Positions 1 to 11,982 of a stretch of DNA of 64,000 bases are shown here, one piece after another. The stretch's first letter is position 1. Each line of letters opens with the position of its first letter. Below the pieces are notes generated by a model. The model made no database searches, was not told the DNA's origin, and worked only from the letters and a program-made list of their open reading frames with translations. The stretch lies in contig NC_059268.1 of NCBI RefSeq assembly GCF_017591435.1, positions 4,126,481-4,190,480 of the forward strand, in the 5' to 3' direction. The translations under genes were made by a program, and so were the position numbers. The DNA comes from Portunus trituberculatus. Its lineage: Eukaryota; Arthropoda; Malacostraca; Decapoda; Portunidae.

Positions 1-1719
1 TATCTTGTACATACTCCTGATTCTTCTTTCACTCTTGCCAAACTCTATTTTCTTGCATTTTGTCGTGTTGAACTCCATTTGCCATGTACAGCTCCATTTC
101 CATATTCTGTCCAAGTCTTCCTGGAGTAGTTCGCAATCTTTGTCACATCTCACTTTTCGTAACAATTTTGCATCGTCTGCAAATAGGCTCACATAACTGG
201 ACACCCCATCCACCATGTCATTTATGTAGACTGCGAACATTACTGGTGCCAACACTGATCCCTGTGGAACTCCACTCTCCACCAATCCCCATTCTGATGG
301 TCTGTCCTTAATTATTGTTCTCATTTCTCTTCCTACCAAAAGTCTTCCATCCATTTTAGTAAACTGCCATGCACTCCTCCTACCATTTCAAGTTTCCAGA
401 TCAGTCTCTGGTGTGGTACCTTATCAAAGGCCTTTTTTAAATCCAGATATATTCCATCAGCCCAACCATCTCTTTCCTGTATTACATCTATCACCCTCGA
501 ATAGTAACATATCAGGTTTGTCGTGCATGAACGCCCTTTCCTAAAACCAAATTGACACTCACAAAGTATGTCATTTTCTCCAAGAAGTCTGTCCATCTAG
601 TCTTCACCACCCTCTCACACATCTTAGCTACCACACTTGTAAGTGACACTGGTCTATAGTTCAATGGGTCTCTCTTGTTACCTGATTTATAGATTGGGAC
701 AATGTTAGCTCTTTTCCAGTCTTGGGGCACTACGCCTTCCCTTAATGAGGCATCAATTACTTCACAAACTTTTTCTGCCAATTGCTCCCTGCATTCTCTT
801 AAAATCCATCCTGATACCCCATCAGGTCCCACAGCTTTTCTCACTTCTAAACTCCCCATCATGTTCTTGATCTCCTCCACCGTTACTTGAAACTCCTTCA
901 TAATCCCTTTCTGTTCCATTACCAGTGGTTTGTCAAAAGCAGTCTCCTTTGTGAATACCTTCCGAAAGCATCCATTCATAGCCTCTGCCATTTCCCTGGG
1001 ATCTTCACTGTATACTCCATTTACTTCTAAACTTTCAATACTTTCTCTATTTTTGATGTTGTTGTTCACATGTCTGTAAAAAAGCCTTGGTTGGTCTTTA
1101 CATTTATCAATTATATCCTTTTCTTGTTTCTTTCTTTCTTCTCTTCTAATCAACACATATTCATTTCTTGCTCTTTTGTAACTTTCCCACTGCTTAATCC
1201 GTCTTTTCCTTCTCCACCTCTTCCATGCATCCTCTTTTCTTGTTCTAGCCTTTTCACATCTATCGTTAAACCAGTCCTGCTTTCCAACTTCTCTATGTTG
1301 TCTTATTGGTACAAATTTTTCTCACCTTCTTTGTATATTTTTATAAATTCCTTCCACTTTTCATTTGCTCCTTAGCACTCTTGAATTTCATCCAATTTGT
1401 CTCTTGAAAGAATTTCTTTAGGTTTCCAAAATCTGTCTTGGCATAATTCCATCTTCCCACTTTATATTCTTCATTTCTTCTAGATTTCTCTTCGTCTATC
1501 ACCTTGAACTCCAAAACTGCATGATCACTCTTTGCTAAAGGGCACTCCACCCTCATCTCCTCAATGACCATTGGCTCTGTACTAAAGACCAAGTCCAGTC
1601 TTGACGATGCTCCCTCTCCTCCAAACCTAGTATCTTCTTTGACCCACTGAGTTAACACATTTTCCATTGCCAGTGTCAATAGTGTATTTCCCCATGTTGT
1701 CTCTGATCCTTCCATTGAC

Positions 1720-1721
<2 letters not shown>
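1..1721 (-). mobile_element. CR1-type LINE copy, endonuclease C-terminus and RT (runs off window)
   Basis: Minus-strand fragment of a CR1-clade non-LTR retrotransposon, diverged from its neighbours. Reading down from 1715 it shows the end of the APE-type endonuclease (RLDLVFS, then KSDHAVLEF with the catalytic SDH), a linker, and then reverse transcriptase: GPDGVSGWILRECREQL, YRPVSLTSV, QFGFRKGRSC, AFDKVPH, GVPQGSVLAP and the FADDAKL active site near position 170. Reading frames change several times (1715-1341, 1156-512, 596-333), so it is a pseudogene. Its 5' end abuts the GT tract at 1722-1750, so AC lies on its sense strand directly upstream. The 3' end lies outside the window. Confidence 0.85.

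Positions 1722-1750
<29 letters not shown>
1722..1750. repeat. (GT)n microsatellite
   Basis: About 14 GT units separate the 3' tail of the CR1 copy at 1751-5010 from the truncated 5' end of the next copy. On the LINE sense strand it reads (AC)n. Confidence 0.97.
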
Positions 1751-1753
<3 letters not shown>

Positions 1754-4700
1754 TTACCTAGTTGTATTTACCTAGTTGTAGTTTTACAGGGCCTGGGCTT
1801 TATGCTCGTGTGGTCCCGTCTCCATATCTACACTTATCCAATTTTTCTTTAAAACTATGTACACTCTTTGCTGATACCACTTCCTCACTCAAACTGTTCC
1901 AAGTCTCAACACATCTTTGCGGAAACTAAATTTTTAACATCTCTCAGACATCGTCCCTTCCTTAGTTTCTTACTATGCGATCTTGTGCTTCTAAAGTCAT
2001 ATTCTTCTCTCAGGATCAGTTTCTCTTTATCCACTTCATCCATTCCGTTAATCAATTTATAAACTTGTATCAGATCCCCTCTCTCTCTTCTTTGCTCTAA
2101 GGTTGGTAGATCCATTGCCTTTAGTCTCTCCTCATATGCCATCCCTTTAAATTCTGGAACCATTCTTGTAGCCATTTTTTGTAGTCTCTAATTTTCTTAT
2201 GTGTTTCTTTTTATGGGGAGTCCACACAACTCCTGCATATTCCAATCTAGGTCTTATTTTAGTACTTATCAATTTCTTCATCATTTCCTTGTCCATATAG
2301 AGAAATGCTACTCCAATATTCCTTAGCAAATTATACGTCTCTCTGAAAATTCTATCAATATGGCTTACAGGTTGATTATTTTCTTCCATTGTCACTCCCA
2401 AGTCCTTTTCCTTTTTTACTTTTTCTAGTTCTACTCCATCTCCCATCTTATAGATTCCCACTGGTCATCTTTCACTTTTTCCCATTTCCATGACATGGCT
2501 TTTGTCCACATTGAATTCCATCTCTCATTTTTTGCTCCATTTCCAGATCTTGTTTAAGTCTTCCTGTAGTATTTCAAAATCCTCTTTTTGTTTAATGACT
2601 CTGCACAGTTTTGCATCGTCCGCAAACAGATTTATGTAACTGTTCACTCCCTCTGGTATTGGTGCCAATACTGATCCCTGTGGCACTCCGCTGTCTACTG
2701 TTCTCCACTTGGACTTCATATCTTTAACTATCGTCCTTATTTCTCTCCCCCTTAAGTAATTCTACATCCATCTCAATGTGCTTCCTTTTAAGCCACCCTT
2801 CTCCTCTAACTTCCATAGTAATCTTTCATGTGGCACTTTATCAAAAGCCTTTTTTAGATCTAAATAAATACAGTCAACCCATCCCTCTCTCTCTTGTACT
2901 TTATCAACTATTCTAGAGTAGAAACTCAATAAATTTGTCACACATGACCGACCTTTTCTAAAACCAAATTGGCTATTTGATAATATTTTGTTGTCTTCAA
3001 GAAACTCAATCCATTGCTTCTTTATTACTTTTTCACACATCTTGCATATTACACTAGTTAGTGATACCGGTCTGTAATTTAAAGGTTCTTCCTTCCTTCC
3101 GCTCTTATATATGGGAACCACCTCAGCTCTTTTCCACTCCACTGGCACTGTTCCATTTTCTATTGAGCATTTTATGATGTTGTATATTGGACTTGCTAGT
3201 TCTTCCCTACATTCTTTCAGTATTCTGCCTGAGACTTCATCCGGTCCCATTGCCTTTTCCTCATCCAATTCCGTCATCAACTTTTTATTTCAAGCTTGGT
3301 TAGACAGTCTCTGTGGTCTTTCAAATTTGGATTCCTTAGTAAAGACCTCATGAAATTTACTATTTAACAGTTCTGCCATACTTTTGGGTCTTCCACCATT
3401 CCGTTTTCTCCTTTTAACCTTTCTATTGTTTCTTTTTGTCTTATTTTTCCTTTTATGAATCTGTAGAACAATTTTGGTTGTTCCTTACATTTTCGACAAT
3501 GTCCTTTTCATAGTTCTTTTCTTCTTCCTTTCTCACCTTGGCATATTCATTTCTTGCTGTTTTGAAGTTTTCCTTATTTTCTGGATTTCTGTTTCTTCTC
3601 CACCTTTTCCATGCTCCATCTCGTTTCTCCTTTGCCCTAGCACATCTTGCATTAAACCAATCTTTCTTTCCTTCTTCTTTAGGTCTATATTTCGGAACAT
3701 ATTCCCTGACCCCAGTTTTGTATATTTCCAAAAATAAGTTATACTTCTCTTGAACCGTTAATGAGTTTTCCATCTCCTCCCAGTTTACGTTTTAAAATAG
3801 TTCTTGAGATTCTCAATATCAGCCTTTCTGTAATTTAATCGGTCTCCTTTGTATGATTCATCTCTATCTTCCTTTCCTTCTTCTATATCCATTTCTAATA
3901 TTACATGGTCACTCTTTCCCAATGGGCACTTGTATCTTATATCATCGTTAATTGGTATATCCCTTGTAAAAACTAGGTCTAATCTTGCCGGCTCATCGTT
4001 TCCTCTGAATCTTGTGTTTTCCTTTACTCTTTGGACCATCAAATTATCTATCATTAGGTTCAGGAATCTATCTCCCCAGGCATCTTCCCCTATACCACTT
4101 TCATAATTTTCCCAGTCTACCTCCTTACAGTTGAAATCTCCTACCAATATAACTTTTCTCCTTTCCTTAATGATTCTTGTAAGACTCCTTATTGTGTCAT
4201 CTATCATTTCTCTATATTCTTGGTTAGTCCATGAGTTTGTTTTTGGTGGCACATATGTTCCAATGATTGTTAATTCCTTTTTATTAATATGTACCTTAAC
4301 ATACAGTATTTCTGATTTTCCTTCCCCAAACTCCACTTGATTTACCACTATCTCCTTCCTTAACATCATCATGACTCCTCCTCCTCCTTTACCCAGTCTG
4401 TCTCTCCTCCATATATCATACCTTTTATCTATGTCTATTTTTATTGCCTCATTTAACTTTGTTTCCACCAGGCATACAATATCTGGTTCTTCTTTCTTTA
4501 TGTAATCTCTTAATTCTAATTTACTAGATAAAATCCCATCTATGTTTGTATACATCATTTTTAATCTCTTGTTCTTATCATTTTTAGTTAAACTTGCTCC
4601 ATTCTTTTCTTTCTCTTCTTTCTCTTTTATATACCAGTTCCTTATCCTGTCTCCTATAATTCTCCAAAAAAATGCCTTCTTCTCCTCCTCAGACCTTTCA

Positions 4701-5010
4701 TTATTTTTTTCTCTTGCTTCAGCCACCAGTTCATTGTGTCTCTTCCTTTCCTCCTCGTTTCTATTTTTCTTTATATATATATATATATCTTTGCAACCTT
4801 CTGTTTCTCTGAGTTTTGTTTTTCTATATAGTACTTCTGCTGCTGCTTGTGATTTTAGTAATATCTTAATTGGTCTCACTGTTCCTTCTTGATATGGTCC
4901 CATTCTATGGATTTCTACTTCCTCTTCTAAGTTCTGTCTATCCTCGTCATTCAGATGTTTTAGTAGATCTTTTACTGATTTCATTTCGTCTTTTTCCCTT
5001 CTTGGTCTTG
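1751..5010 (-). mobile_element. CR1-type LINE copy, subfamily 1, 5'-truncated, 3' end complete
   Basis: Minus-strand CR1 copy about 3.3 kb long, starting inside ORF1. It carries the ORF1 C-terminal domain and endonuclease (see 3785-4984), the EN-RT linker (3773-3453), RT (3280-2762 with GPDEVSGRILKECREEL, YRPVSLTSV, GFRKGRSC, AFDKVPH; FADDAKLC near 2620) and the CR1-type C-terminal region (2461-1906 with RPRLEYAGVVWTPHKKKH and LPTLEQRRERGDL). The 3' end is two 14-bp units AACTAGGTAAATAC followed by (AC)n. RT and C-terminal parts are broken by small frameshifts. Compared with sister copies, a deletion removes about 20 bp near 3300. Confidence 0.9.
3785..4984 (-). pseudogene. LINE ORF: ORF1 C-terminal domain fused to APE endonuclease
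   Basis: The longest uninterrupted LINE reading frame of subfamily 1 (399 aa). Residues 1-120 are the ORF1-type RNA-binding C-terminal region (HRMGPYQEG, RPIKILLKSQ, KLRETEGCKDIYI, KKNRNEEERKR). From about residue 140 (MMYTNIDGILSSKLELRDYI) it is an apurinic-type endonuclease: VETKLNEA (catalytic E), IGTYVPPKTNSW, VGDFNCKEVDWENYE (D/N), RLDLVF and GKSDHVILEM (SDH). The endonuclease would nick target DNA for target-primed reverse transcription. No stop codon separates ORF1 from EN, unlike the copies at 20625 and 25698, where a UAAUG overlap is found. An imperfect AT repeat adds extra YI residues. It ends at a stop before the linker, so the RT is disconnected. Confidence 0.85.
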
Positions 5011-6062
5011 TATTTACCTAGTTGTATTTACCTAGTTGTAGTTTTACAGGGCCTGGGCTTTATGCTCGTGTGGCCCCGTCTCCATATCTACACTTATCCA
5101 ATCTTACTTTAAAAGTGTGCACACTCGTTGCAGACACTACTTCTTCATCTAAACTGTTCCATGTCTCAATACATCTCTGCGGGAAACTATATTTTTTTAT
5201 ATCTCTCAGACATCTTCCCTTTCTCAGCTTTTTACTATGCGATCTTGTGCTTCGGGTGTCATATTCTTCTCTCAGGATCAGTTTCTCATTATCCACTTGG
5301 TCCATTCCGTTGATCAATTTATAGACTTGTATCAGGTCTCCTCTCTCCCTTCTTTGTTCCAAGGTTGGTAGATCCATAGCCTTTAGTTTCTCCTCATATG
5401 TCATCCCTTCAAGTTCTGGGACCATTCTTGTAGCCATTTTTTTGTAGCCTCTCCAATTTTCTTAATGTGTTTCTTTTTATGAGGGGTCCACACTACTCCT
5501 GCATATTCCAATCTGGGTCTTATTATAGTATTTATCAATTTCTTCATCATTTCTTTGTCCATGTAGTGAAATGCTACTCCAATATTCCTTAGCAAATTAT
5601 ATGTTTCTCTAAAAATTCTATCAATATGGCTTACTGGTTGATTGTTTTCTTCCATCATCACTCCTAAGTCCTTTTCCTTTTTTACTTTCTCCAGTTCTAC
5701 TCCATCTCCCATCTTATAGATTCCCACAGGTAGTCTTTCACTCTTTCCCATTTCCATGACATGGCTTTTGTTCACATTGAATTCCATTTCCCACTTCTTA
5801 CTCCATTCCCAGATCTTATTTAGGTCTTCTTGCAGTATTTCACAATCCTCCTTTTGCTTTATAACTCTGCACAGTTTCGTATCATCCGCAAACAAATTTA
5901 TGTAGCTGTTCACTCCTTCTGGCATGTCGTTAATATAAATGAGGAAAAGTACTGGTGCCAATACTGACCCCGGCACTCCGCTTTCTACTGCTCTCTACTT
6001 GGACTTCATATCTTTAACTACCATCCTTATTTCTCTCCCCCTCAAATAATTTTCTATCCATC

Positions 6063-6066
<4 letters not shown>
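5011..6066 (-). mobile_element. CR1-type LINE copy, 5'-truncated C-terminal third
   Basis: Minus-strand CR1 copy starting in RT just after the AFDKVPH region and running to the complete 3' tail. The frame at 5976-5401 has PEGVNSYINLFADDTKLC (RT active site), the conserved NKSHVMEMGKSERL and RPRLEYAGVVWTPHKKKH. The frame at 5437-5060 carries the C-terminal LPTLEQRRERGDLIQVYKLI and FPQRCIETWNSL, then the end of the ORF. Its 5' break lies exactly at a GT tract (6067-6099). Its 3' tail joins the 5' end of the next copy at about 5010 with only GTAAATAC between them. Confidence 0.9.

Positions 6067-6099
<33 letters not shown>
6067..6099. repeat. (GT)n microsatellite at LINE 5' junction
   Basis: About 16 GT units directly upstream (in LINE sense) of the truncated CR1 copy at 5011-6066. 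The sequence on its other side (6100-6180) is not a LINE, so here the AC tract is not just the tail of another copy. Confidence 0.97.
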
Positions 6100-6101
<2 letters not shown>

Positions 6102-6175
6102 CACAGATGTTACAAGGCATGTAACTTATCTTTCGAGAGGAGAGGGGAGGGAGGGAAGAGATGGGAGAGGAGGAG

Positions 6176-6598
<423 letters not shown>

Positions 6599-6744
6599 GA
6601 AAGAGGAAATTCAAAGGCAGGCAGAGAGTTCCAGAGTTTGCAAAAAAAAAAAAAAAAAAAAAAAGATAAAAGATTGAGAATACTGAGTAATTCTTGCATT
6701 AGCAAGGTTACTATGCCTACTATAATACCCACTAAGCATATACG
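6599..6744 (-). mobile_element. Relic of jockey/I-like LINE 3' part
   Basis: Short fragment matching the antisense of the jockey-like LINE C-terminal region: CAGAGAGTTCCAGAGTTT near 6625 and ATTCTTGCATTAGCAAG near 6690, as at 13990-14080. A 25-nt A tract (about 6641-6664) interrupts it. The rest of the segment up to the DIRS end has no recognisable content. Confidence 0.5.
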
Positions 6745-6840
6745 AAAAATAGTTATTTAAAGTAAAAACTTTTTTTTGTGAATATACTTACCCATATAAA
6801 ATTACATATGCCTATATGCCATATTTCCCACACTCTGCAG
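6745..6840 (-). repeat. DIRS right terminal inverted repeat, outer part
   Basis: TTACCCATATAAAATTACAT near 6789 and GCCTATATGCCATATTTCCC near 6809 are the reverse complement of the left ITR around 15750-15795. The outer 40 bp (AAAGTAAAAACTTTTTTT near 6759) are specific to the right end and recur inverted in the internal complementary region at 10340-10375. The inner half of this ITR lies across the nested LINE at 10158-10280. Confidence 0.85.
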
Positions 6841-9800
6841 GAGGAGGTAGTAGACACCTACTGAACCATTAACTTACTTCCAGAGAGATCTAATAGCACT
6901 AGTTCAGGGGGTGCTGTGAACCTTTCATTAAAGCTAGTTGTGATCTTGCTGAACGTTTCCCTTTGTGTCTCACAACTCAAGGGGGCAGCCACAGCCTACC
7001 CTCTAAAGACAACTCTCCTTCTTCACAAAAAAAACTACATGTACTTACCACACATACACCCTTCACTTGAAAATCAAAATTTAAAAGAAAAATGGGTACT
7101 CATAATAACAATGCCTCAGAGTCCCCTTCTGGGGAGGGGACCAAAAAATGTCCGCAGGTAGGATGCCTCTCTTGATAACGACCCCAAATGCCTTGACACC
7201 TCCCGCAACTTTAACTTCTGCAACATTCACGATCTTAGATCTAATTTTCAATCTGTAGCACACCACCTCTCCTCTACTAAACCTCATCTTCTTTTCCTCA
7301 CCGAAACAGCTGTCTGAGGCAACTGACAATAGCCCCTTCTCTGTTCCCTCCTACTTTCTCTATTCTCATTTTCATTCCAAAGCTGGATGTTGTGCCTACG
7401 TACCCAACGACTTAACTTGCTCTCATGCCCACGCTCTTGAATCTTCCAAGTTTTCCACCATCTGGCTTCGACTTGACAGTCACTCTCAAACTAAATTCAT
7501 GTGTGCTGTTTATCTCTCCCCTAACTCTTCTGACTATAGTAAATTCTTTGACTACTTAACTTCCAAAGTGGAGCACATTCTGTCCCTCTACCCTTTTGCT
7601 GAGATTTCCATTCTTGGAGATTTCAATGTTCACCCCCAGCTTTGCCTTTCATCTCCCTTCACTGACCATCCTGGTGAACTAGCCCTTAACTTTGATATCC
7701 TCCATGACCTAGAGCAACTGATGCAACACCCTACTCGTATTCCTGACCGTCTTGGAGACACCCAACATTCTTGATCTCTTCCTCACTTCTAATCCTTCTA
7801 CTTATACTGTCACTTTCATCTCCGTTGGGCTCCTCCGATCACAATCTCATTTCTATATCTTGTCCTATTTCTCCAATCCCTCTGCAGGATCCCCCAAAGC
7901 GAAGGTGCCTCTGGGGTTCTGCCTCTGCCAGCTGGGGGGACCTGAGAAGGTATTATGCTGATTTTCCCTGGAATGATTACTGCTTTCGTGTCAGAGACCC
8001 ATCTCTTTGTGCTGAACGCATAACAGAGGTGATAGTGTCTGGCATGGAGGCATACATTCCTCACTCTTTATCTCAATCTAAACCTTCTAAACCTTGGTTT
8101 AACTCAGCCTGTTCTTGTGCTATACATGATAGAGAGGTTGCCCACAAAAGGTACTTGAGTCTTCCATCTCCTGAATCTCATGCACTTTATATCTCTGCCG
8201 GAATCATGCCAAGTCTGTTCTTCAACTTGCCAAACACTCCTTCATAAATAGAAAATGTCAAAATCTTTCAAACTCAAACTCCCTCGAGACTTCTGGCATC
8301 TAGCCAAAACATCTCAAATAACTTCACTTCTTCATCTTTCCCTCCTTTATTTCATCCTGATGGCACCACTGCCATCTCTTCTGTCTCTAAAGCTGAACTC
8401 TTCTCTCAAACCTTTGCTCACAACTCCACCTTGGACAATTCTGGGCTTGTCCTTCCCTCTCCTCCTCCCTCTGACTATTTCATGTCTACAATTAAAATTC
8501 TTCATAATGATGTTTTCCATGCCCTCGCTGGCCTAAACCCTCGGAAGGCTTATGGTCCTGATGGGGTCCCTCCTACTGTTCTCAAAAACTGTGCTTCTGT
8601 GCTTGCACCTTGCCTGGCCAAACTCTTCCAACATTGTCTATCTACTTCTACCTTTCCTTCCTGCTGGAAGTTTGTCTACATTCAGCCTGTTCCTAAAAAG
8701 GGACATAACCCTAACCTAACCCCTCAAACTACCATTCTATAGCTTTAATCTCTTGCTTGTCTAAAGTTTTTGAGTCTATCCTAAATAGGAAGATTCTCAA
8801 ACATCTGTCACTTCACAATCTTGTCTGATTGCCAGTATGGCTTCCGTCAAGGTTGCTGTACAGGTGATCTTCTGGCTTTCCTTACTGAGTCTTGGTCATC
8901 CTCTTTTAGAGATTTCGGTGAAACTTTTGCTGTAGCGTTAGATATATCAAAAGCTTTTGATAGAGTCTGGCATAAAGCTTTGATTTCAAATCTGCCCTCC
9001 TACAGCTTCTATCCTTCTCTCTGCAACTTTATCTCAAGTTTCCTTTCTGACTGTTCTATTGCTGCTATGGTAGACAGCCACTGTTCTTCTCCTAAATCTA
9101 TTAATAGTGGTGTTCCTCAGGGTTCTGTCCTGTCACCCACTCTTTTTATTATTCATTAATGACCTTCTTAACCAAACTTTTTGCCCTATCCACCCCTACG
9201 CTGATAACCACCCTACATCTTTCCACGTCCTTTCAGAGATGACCAACCCTTCAAGAAGTCAACAGATCACGCAGGGACGCCACAGAATGCCTGACTTCAG
9301 ATCTTTCTAAGACTTCCGATTGGGGCAGAGAAAATCTAGTAGTTTTCAATGCCTCAAAAACTCAATTCCTCCATCTATCAACTCAACACAATCTTCTAGA
9401 CAACTATCCCTTCTTCTTCAATGACACTCAACTGTCTCCCTCTTCCACAATGAATATCCTCAGTCTGTCCTTTGCTCATAATCTTAACTGGAAACTTCAC
9501 ATCTCATCTCTTGCTAAAACAGCTTCTATGAAGGTTAGGTGTTCTGAGGCGAGATCTCCGCCAGTTTTTCTCGCCCCTCCAACTGCTTACTCTGTATAAG
9601 GGCCTTATCTGCCCCTGTATGGAGTACTCTTTGCACGTTTGGGGGGTTCAAGTCACACAGTTTTATTAGATAGGGTGGAATCAAAAGCTTTTCGTTTCAT
9701 CAACTCCCCTCCTCTAACTAACTGTCTTCAGCCTCTTTCTCACCACCGAAATGTTGCATCTCTTTCTATCTTTTATTGCTATTTTCATGTTAACTGTTCT

Positions 9801-10124
9801 ACTGATCTTGCTAACTGCATGCCTCCCCCTCCTCCTGCAGCCTCGCTGCACAAGGCTTTCTTCTTCCTCTCATCCCTATTCTGTCCAACTCTCTAACGCA
9901 AGAGTTAACCAGTACTCTCAATCATTCATCCCTTTCACTGGTAAACTCTGTAACTCTCTCCCTGCATCTGTATTTCCAAATTCCTACGACTTGTCTTCTA
10001 AGGGGGAGGTATCGAGGCATTTGCTCCCCAATTTCAGCTGACGCTTTTCAACTTTTTAGAGAGCCAGCACTCATGTGGGCCTTTTTTTTTTATCTTTTCT
10101 TTTGCCAGTCCTCTTCCCTATGAG

Positions 10125-10157
<33 letters not shown>
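6841..10157 (+). mobile_element. Near full-length jockey/I-like LINE inserted in the DIRS right ITR
   Basis: A plus-strand non-LTR element of 3.3 kb ending in poly(A) (10125-10157). Joining the sequence left of 6841 to that right of 10157 restores the DIRS repeat. The first 300 bp look like a 5' UTR. The endonuclease starts near 7190 (FNFCNIHDLRSNFQS, FLTET, later ILGDFNVHP), followed by RT and a C-terminal region (see the entry at 7499-10040). It is related to the jockey/I group by domain order and poly(A) tail; the clade is not certain. All frames are broken by stops and small indels. A clear target-site duplication was not seen. Confidence 0.8.
7499..10040 (+). pseudogene. Jockey/I-like EN-RT polyprotein, frameshifted
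   Basis: Broken ORF of the LINE at 6841-10157. EN: MCAVYLSPNSSDYSKFF at 7499 and AEISILGDFNVHPQL (catalytic D/N). RT: AYGPDGVPPTVLKNCAS near 8545, CWKFVYIQPVPKKG near 8665, CQYGFRQGCCTGD near 8830, VALDISKAFDRVWHKAL near 8935, SGVPQGSVLSPTLF near 9105, then HPYADN in place of the usual YADD near 9195. The C-terminal part has KAFRFINSPPLTNCL (9685) and the closing WNSLP-like motif, here CNSLPASVFPNSYD near 9950. At least five frame changes are visible. Confidence 0.8.
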
Positions 10158-10160
<3 letters not shown>

Positions 10161-10280
10161 ACCAGCACCTCTATATACATTTAGAGATTATGCCTATAGA
10201 AGTTCCATGTCACCTCCGTGCGTATGCGCACCGGGAACGACCAGCCCAGCTAGCCAGCTCTACCTCAGATCCTTTCTGCC
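10158..10280 (-). repeat. DIRS right terminal inverted repeat, inner part
   Basis: TCAACCAGCACCTCTATATA at 10158 and CCTATAGAAGTTCCATGTCA near 10193, through CTACCTCAGATCCTTT near 10260, are the reverse complement of 15740-15614 with scattered mismatches. With 6745-6840 it forms the complete right ITR. Confidence 0.85.
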
Positions 10281-10324
10281 AAAATTGACAGAAACACAGG
10301 GGAGGAAGGAAGGGATCCTCTTAC

Positions 10325-10428
10325 TATGTAATTACATATGGGTAAGTATATTCACAAAAAAAGTTTTTACTTTAAAGAACTATTTTGTTGTTACATATAC
10401 TAATTACCCATATGTAATTATATATGCC
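10325..10428. repeat. DIRS internal complementary region (ICR)
   Basis: A composite of both element ends in inverted orientation. The left half (10330-10390) is the reverse complement of the outer right end at 6745-6800, and the right half (10388-10428, GTTGTTACATATACTAATTA) is the reverse complement of the outer left end at 15775-15811. The two meet at AACTATTTT/GTTGTT near 10388. In DIRS elements this region templates the joining of the two ends when the circular replication intermediate is made. Confidence 0.8.
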
Positions 10429-10572
10429 AGATTCCTAAGTATAGGTGGTAGGGTGTAACAGAACCCCGAAGATGGAAGGTATGATCTCCAAAATCGCCAA
10501 AACCCCGAAAACGGAAAAACAATGTACCCATAAATCTTGTTGCTGACAACAAGGAATGAAACTAAGCCAACA

Positions 10573-10850
10573 TTAGTGAACAACCCTCAGTGCTGAAACT
10601 ATCGGCCCAAGGGAAAAAGTATCTAAATACCTGTGAGTAACATCCCTTAGGTAAAAGGAGGCAAATGTGGTCATACTCTTCCACATACCAGCCTTGAGGA
10701 CCAAGTCCAGATTCTTAACTTTTCTAAAGAGAACACTGGTTGCAATAGCCCGAACCTCATGTGTGTTCACTTTCAGAAGGTGTGACTCCTCCTCTGAGAC
10801 ACTCACACAGGCCCTCTGAATCACCTGACAAATCCACTTAGCCCTTAAAG
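10573..10850 (-). pseudogene. DIRS tyrosine recombinase, C-terminal remnant
   Basis: The 83-residue frame has HEVRAIATSVLFRK (HxxR box), VLKAGMWKSMTTFASFYLRD (the later W and the nucleophile Y region) and the DIRS-typical ending DVTHRYLDTFSLGPI. These are the catalytic C-terminal motifs of the DIRS recombinase, which joins circular element DNA to target. The N-terminal three quarters are missing: the 300 bp between it and RNase H (10860-11150) show no recombinase. It cannot be functional. Confidence 0.75.
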
Positions 10851-11149
10851 TATGGGGGGTTGATTTACTTTCTGTCTGTTACAGCAGGGAAAAATCACAC
10901 CAGTCAAAAATGCTAAACACATTTCTTTGTGTTATTCTGAGTACAACGATGTAGTTTTTAACATGTTATAACCTCTGAGAGCAAAGTTATTGCTTATAAA
11001 AAAATTCATGTCAGAACCCGCCACTAAGCAGCCTTGCGTGAAAAACCTCACGCTCGGAAGAGACGCTGGACAGTCGCCACGCGTGAAGATGGAGCTTCTC
11101 TGGAGAACCATGGAAGAGGGGGCGGTGAGGTTGTCGAAGGAGAGACTGT

Positions 11150-11593
11150 CACATGGGAAGAACCCGGGGACTGTCCACGAGCAGGTCAAGCAACAGGAAA
11201 AACCAGTCTCCCTGAGGCCAAAGAGGAGCCACTAGTGTCATACGCACAGCCTGAGAATCGCGAATCCTCACCAGAACACGGCGGATCAGAGCGAACAGAG
11301 GAAAGGCATACAGATCCAGACCGTCCCACGGAAAAGAGAACGCATCCTGTCGCCAGGTTCCCTGATCTGTAAGAACCATCTGAACCGACACACTCCCGAC
11401 TGAGAACATCTGCAATTACATTGCGGTGTCCTGGAACGAAAACAGGACACAGAGAGATGGAACGGCTCTTGCACCACAGGAGAACTGTCCCTGCTAAGGC
11501 TGACAGAGGTTTGGAACAAGTGCCCCCTGACTTCCTGAGATAGGCGACCACTGTCGAGTTGTCAGACATCACAGACACCACCAATCTTGACAA
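11150..11593 (-). pseudogene. DIRS RNase H domain
   Basis: MSDNSTVVAYLRKSGGT (RNase H-type D with the following TVVAYL) and VPGHRNVIADVLSR (the HxxxADxLSR box) identify the RNase H domain downstream of the DIRS RT. It removes the RNA strand during reverse transcription. A second frame (11415-11149) continues with APLWPQGDWFFLLLDLLVD, the conserved segment that follows in DIRS polyproteins, so a frameshift lies near 11250. The RT-RNase H spacer (11863-11609) is also frame-shifted. Confidence 0.8.
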
Positions 11594-11982
11594 GGCCTGC
11601 TGAAAACTCTAGAGAGCCCAAAAGACTGCCCAGTCCAGACTCCTGAAGCCAGAGAATCTCCCAGGTGAGCTCCCCACCTGAGCTAGGAAGCATCTGAGAA
11701 CAAGGTTTGTTCTGGATTCGGAACCAACCACCAAGAAAGGTCTTGCAAACACTGACGACTTGAAGCCACCCGCCACCAATCTGGGTCGAAAGCAGCCCTC
11801 CAATGCCTCTTTAGGCACCACTGCAGAACCCGCATCCGCAGGAGCCCACCTGGCACTAACCATGCTAGGGAAGCAAGATGTCCCAGCAAAGACCTCCAGA
11901 GGGACACTGGTGGAGCCTTGGCTAGCAGAAGGTGTTAAGACACTGCCAGAAATCGGTTGACCTGATCTGAAAATGGAAAGAC

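Noticed and set aside
1..6066. Functional LINE (autonomous element) among the CR1 copies
   Set aside because: Each copy lacks its 5' part or has several frameshifts. No copy in the window has open ORF1, EN and RT together.
10860..11150. N-terminal part of the DIRS recombinase
   Set aside because: No frame in this 300-bp stretch shows recombinase motifs. Only the C-terminal remnant at 10573-10850 can be supported.
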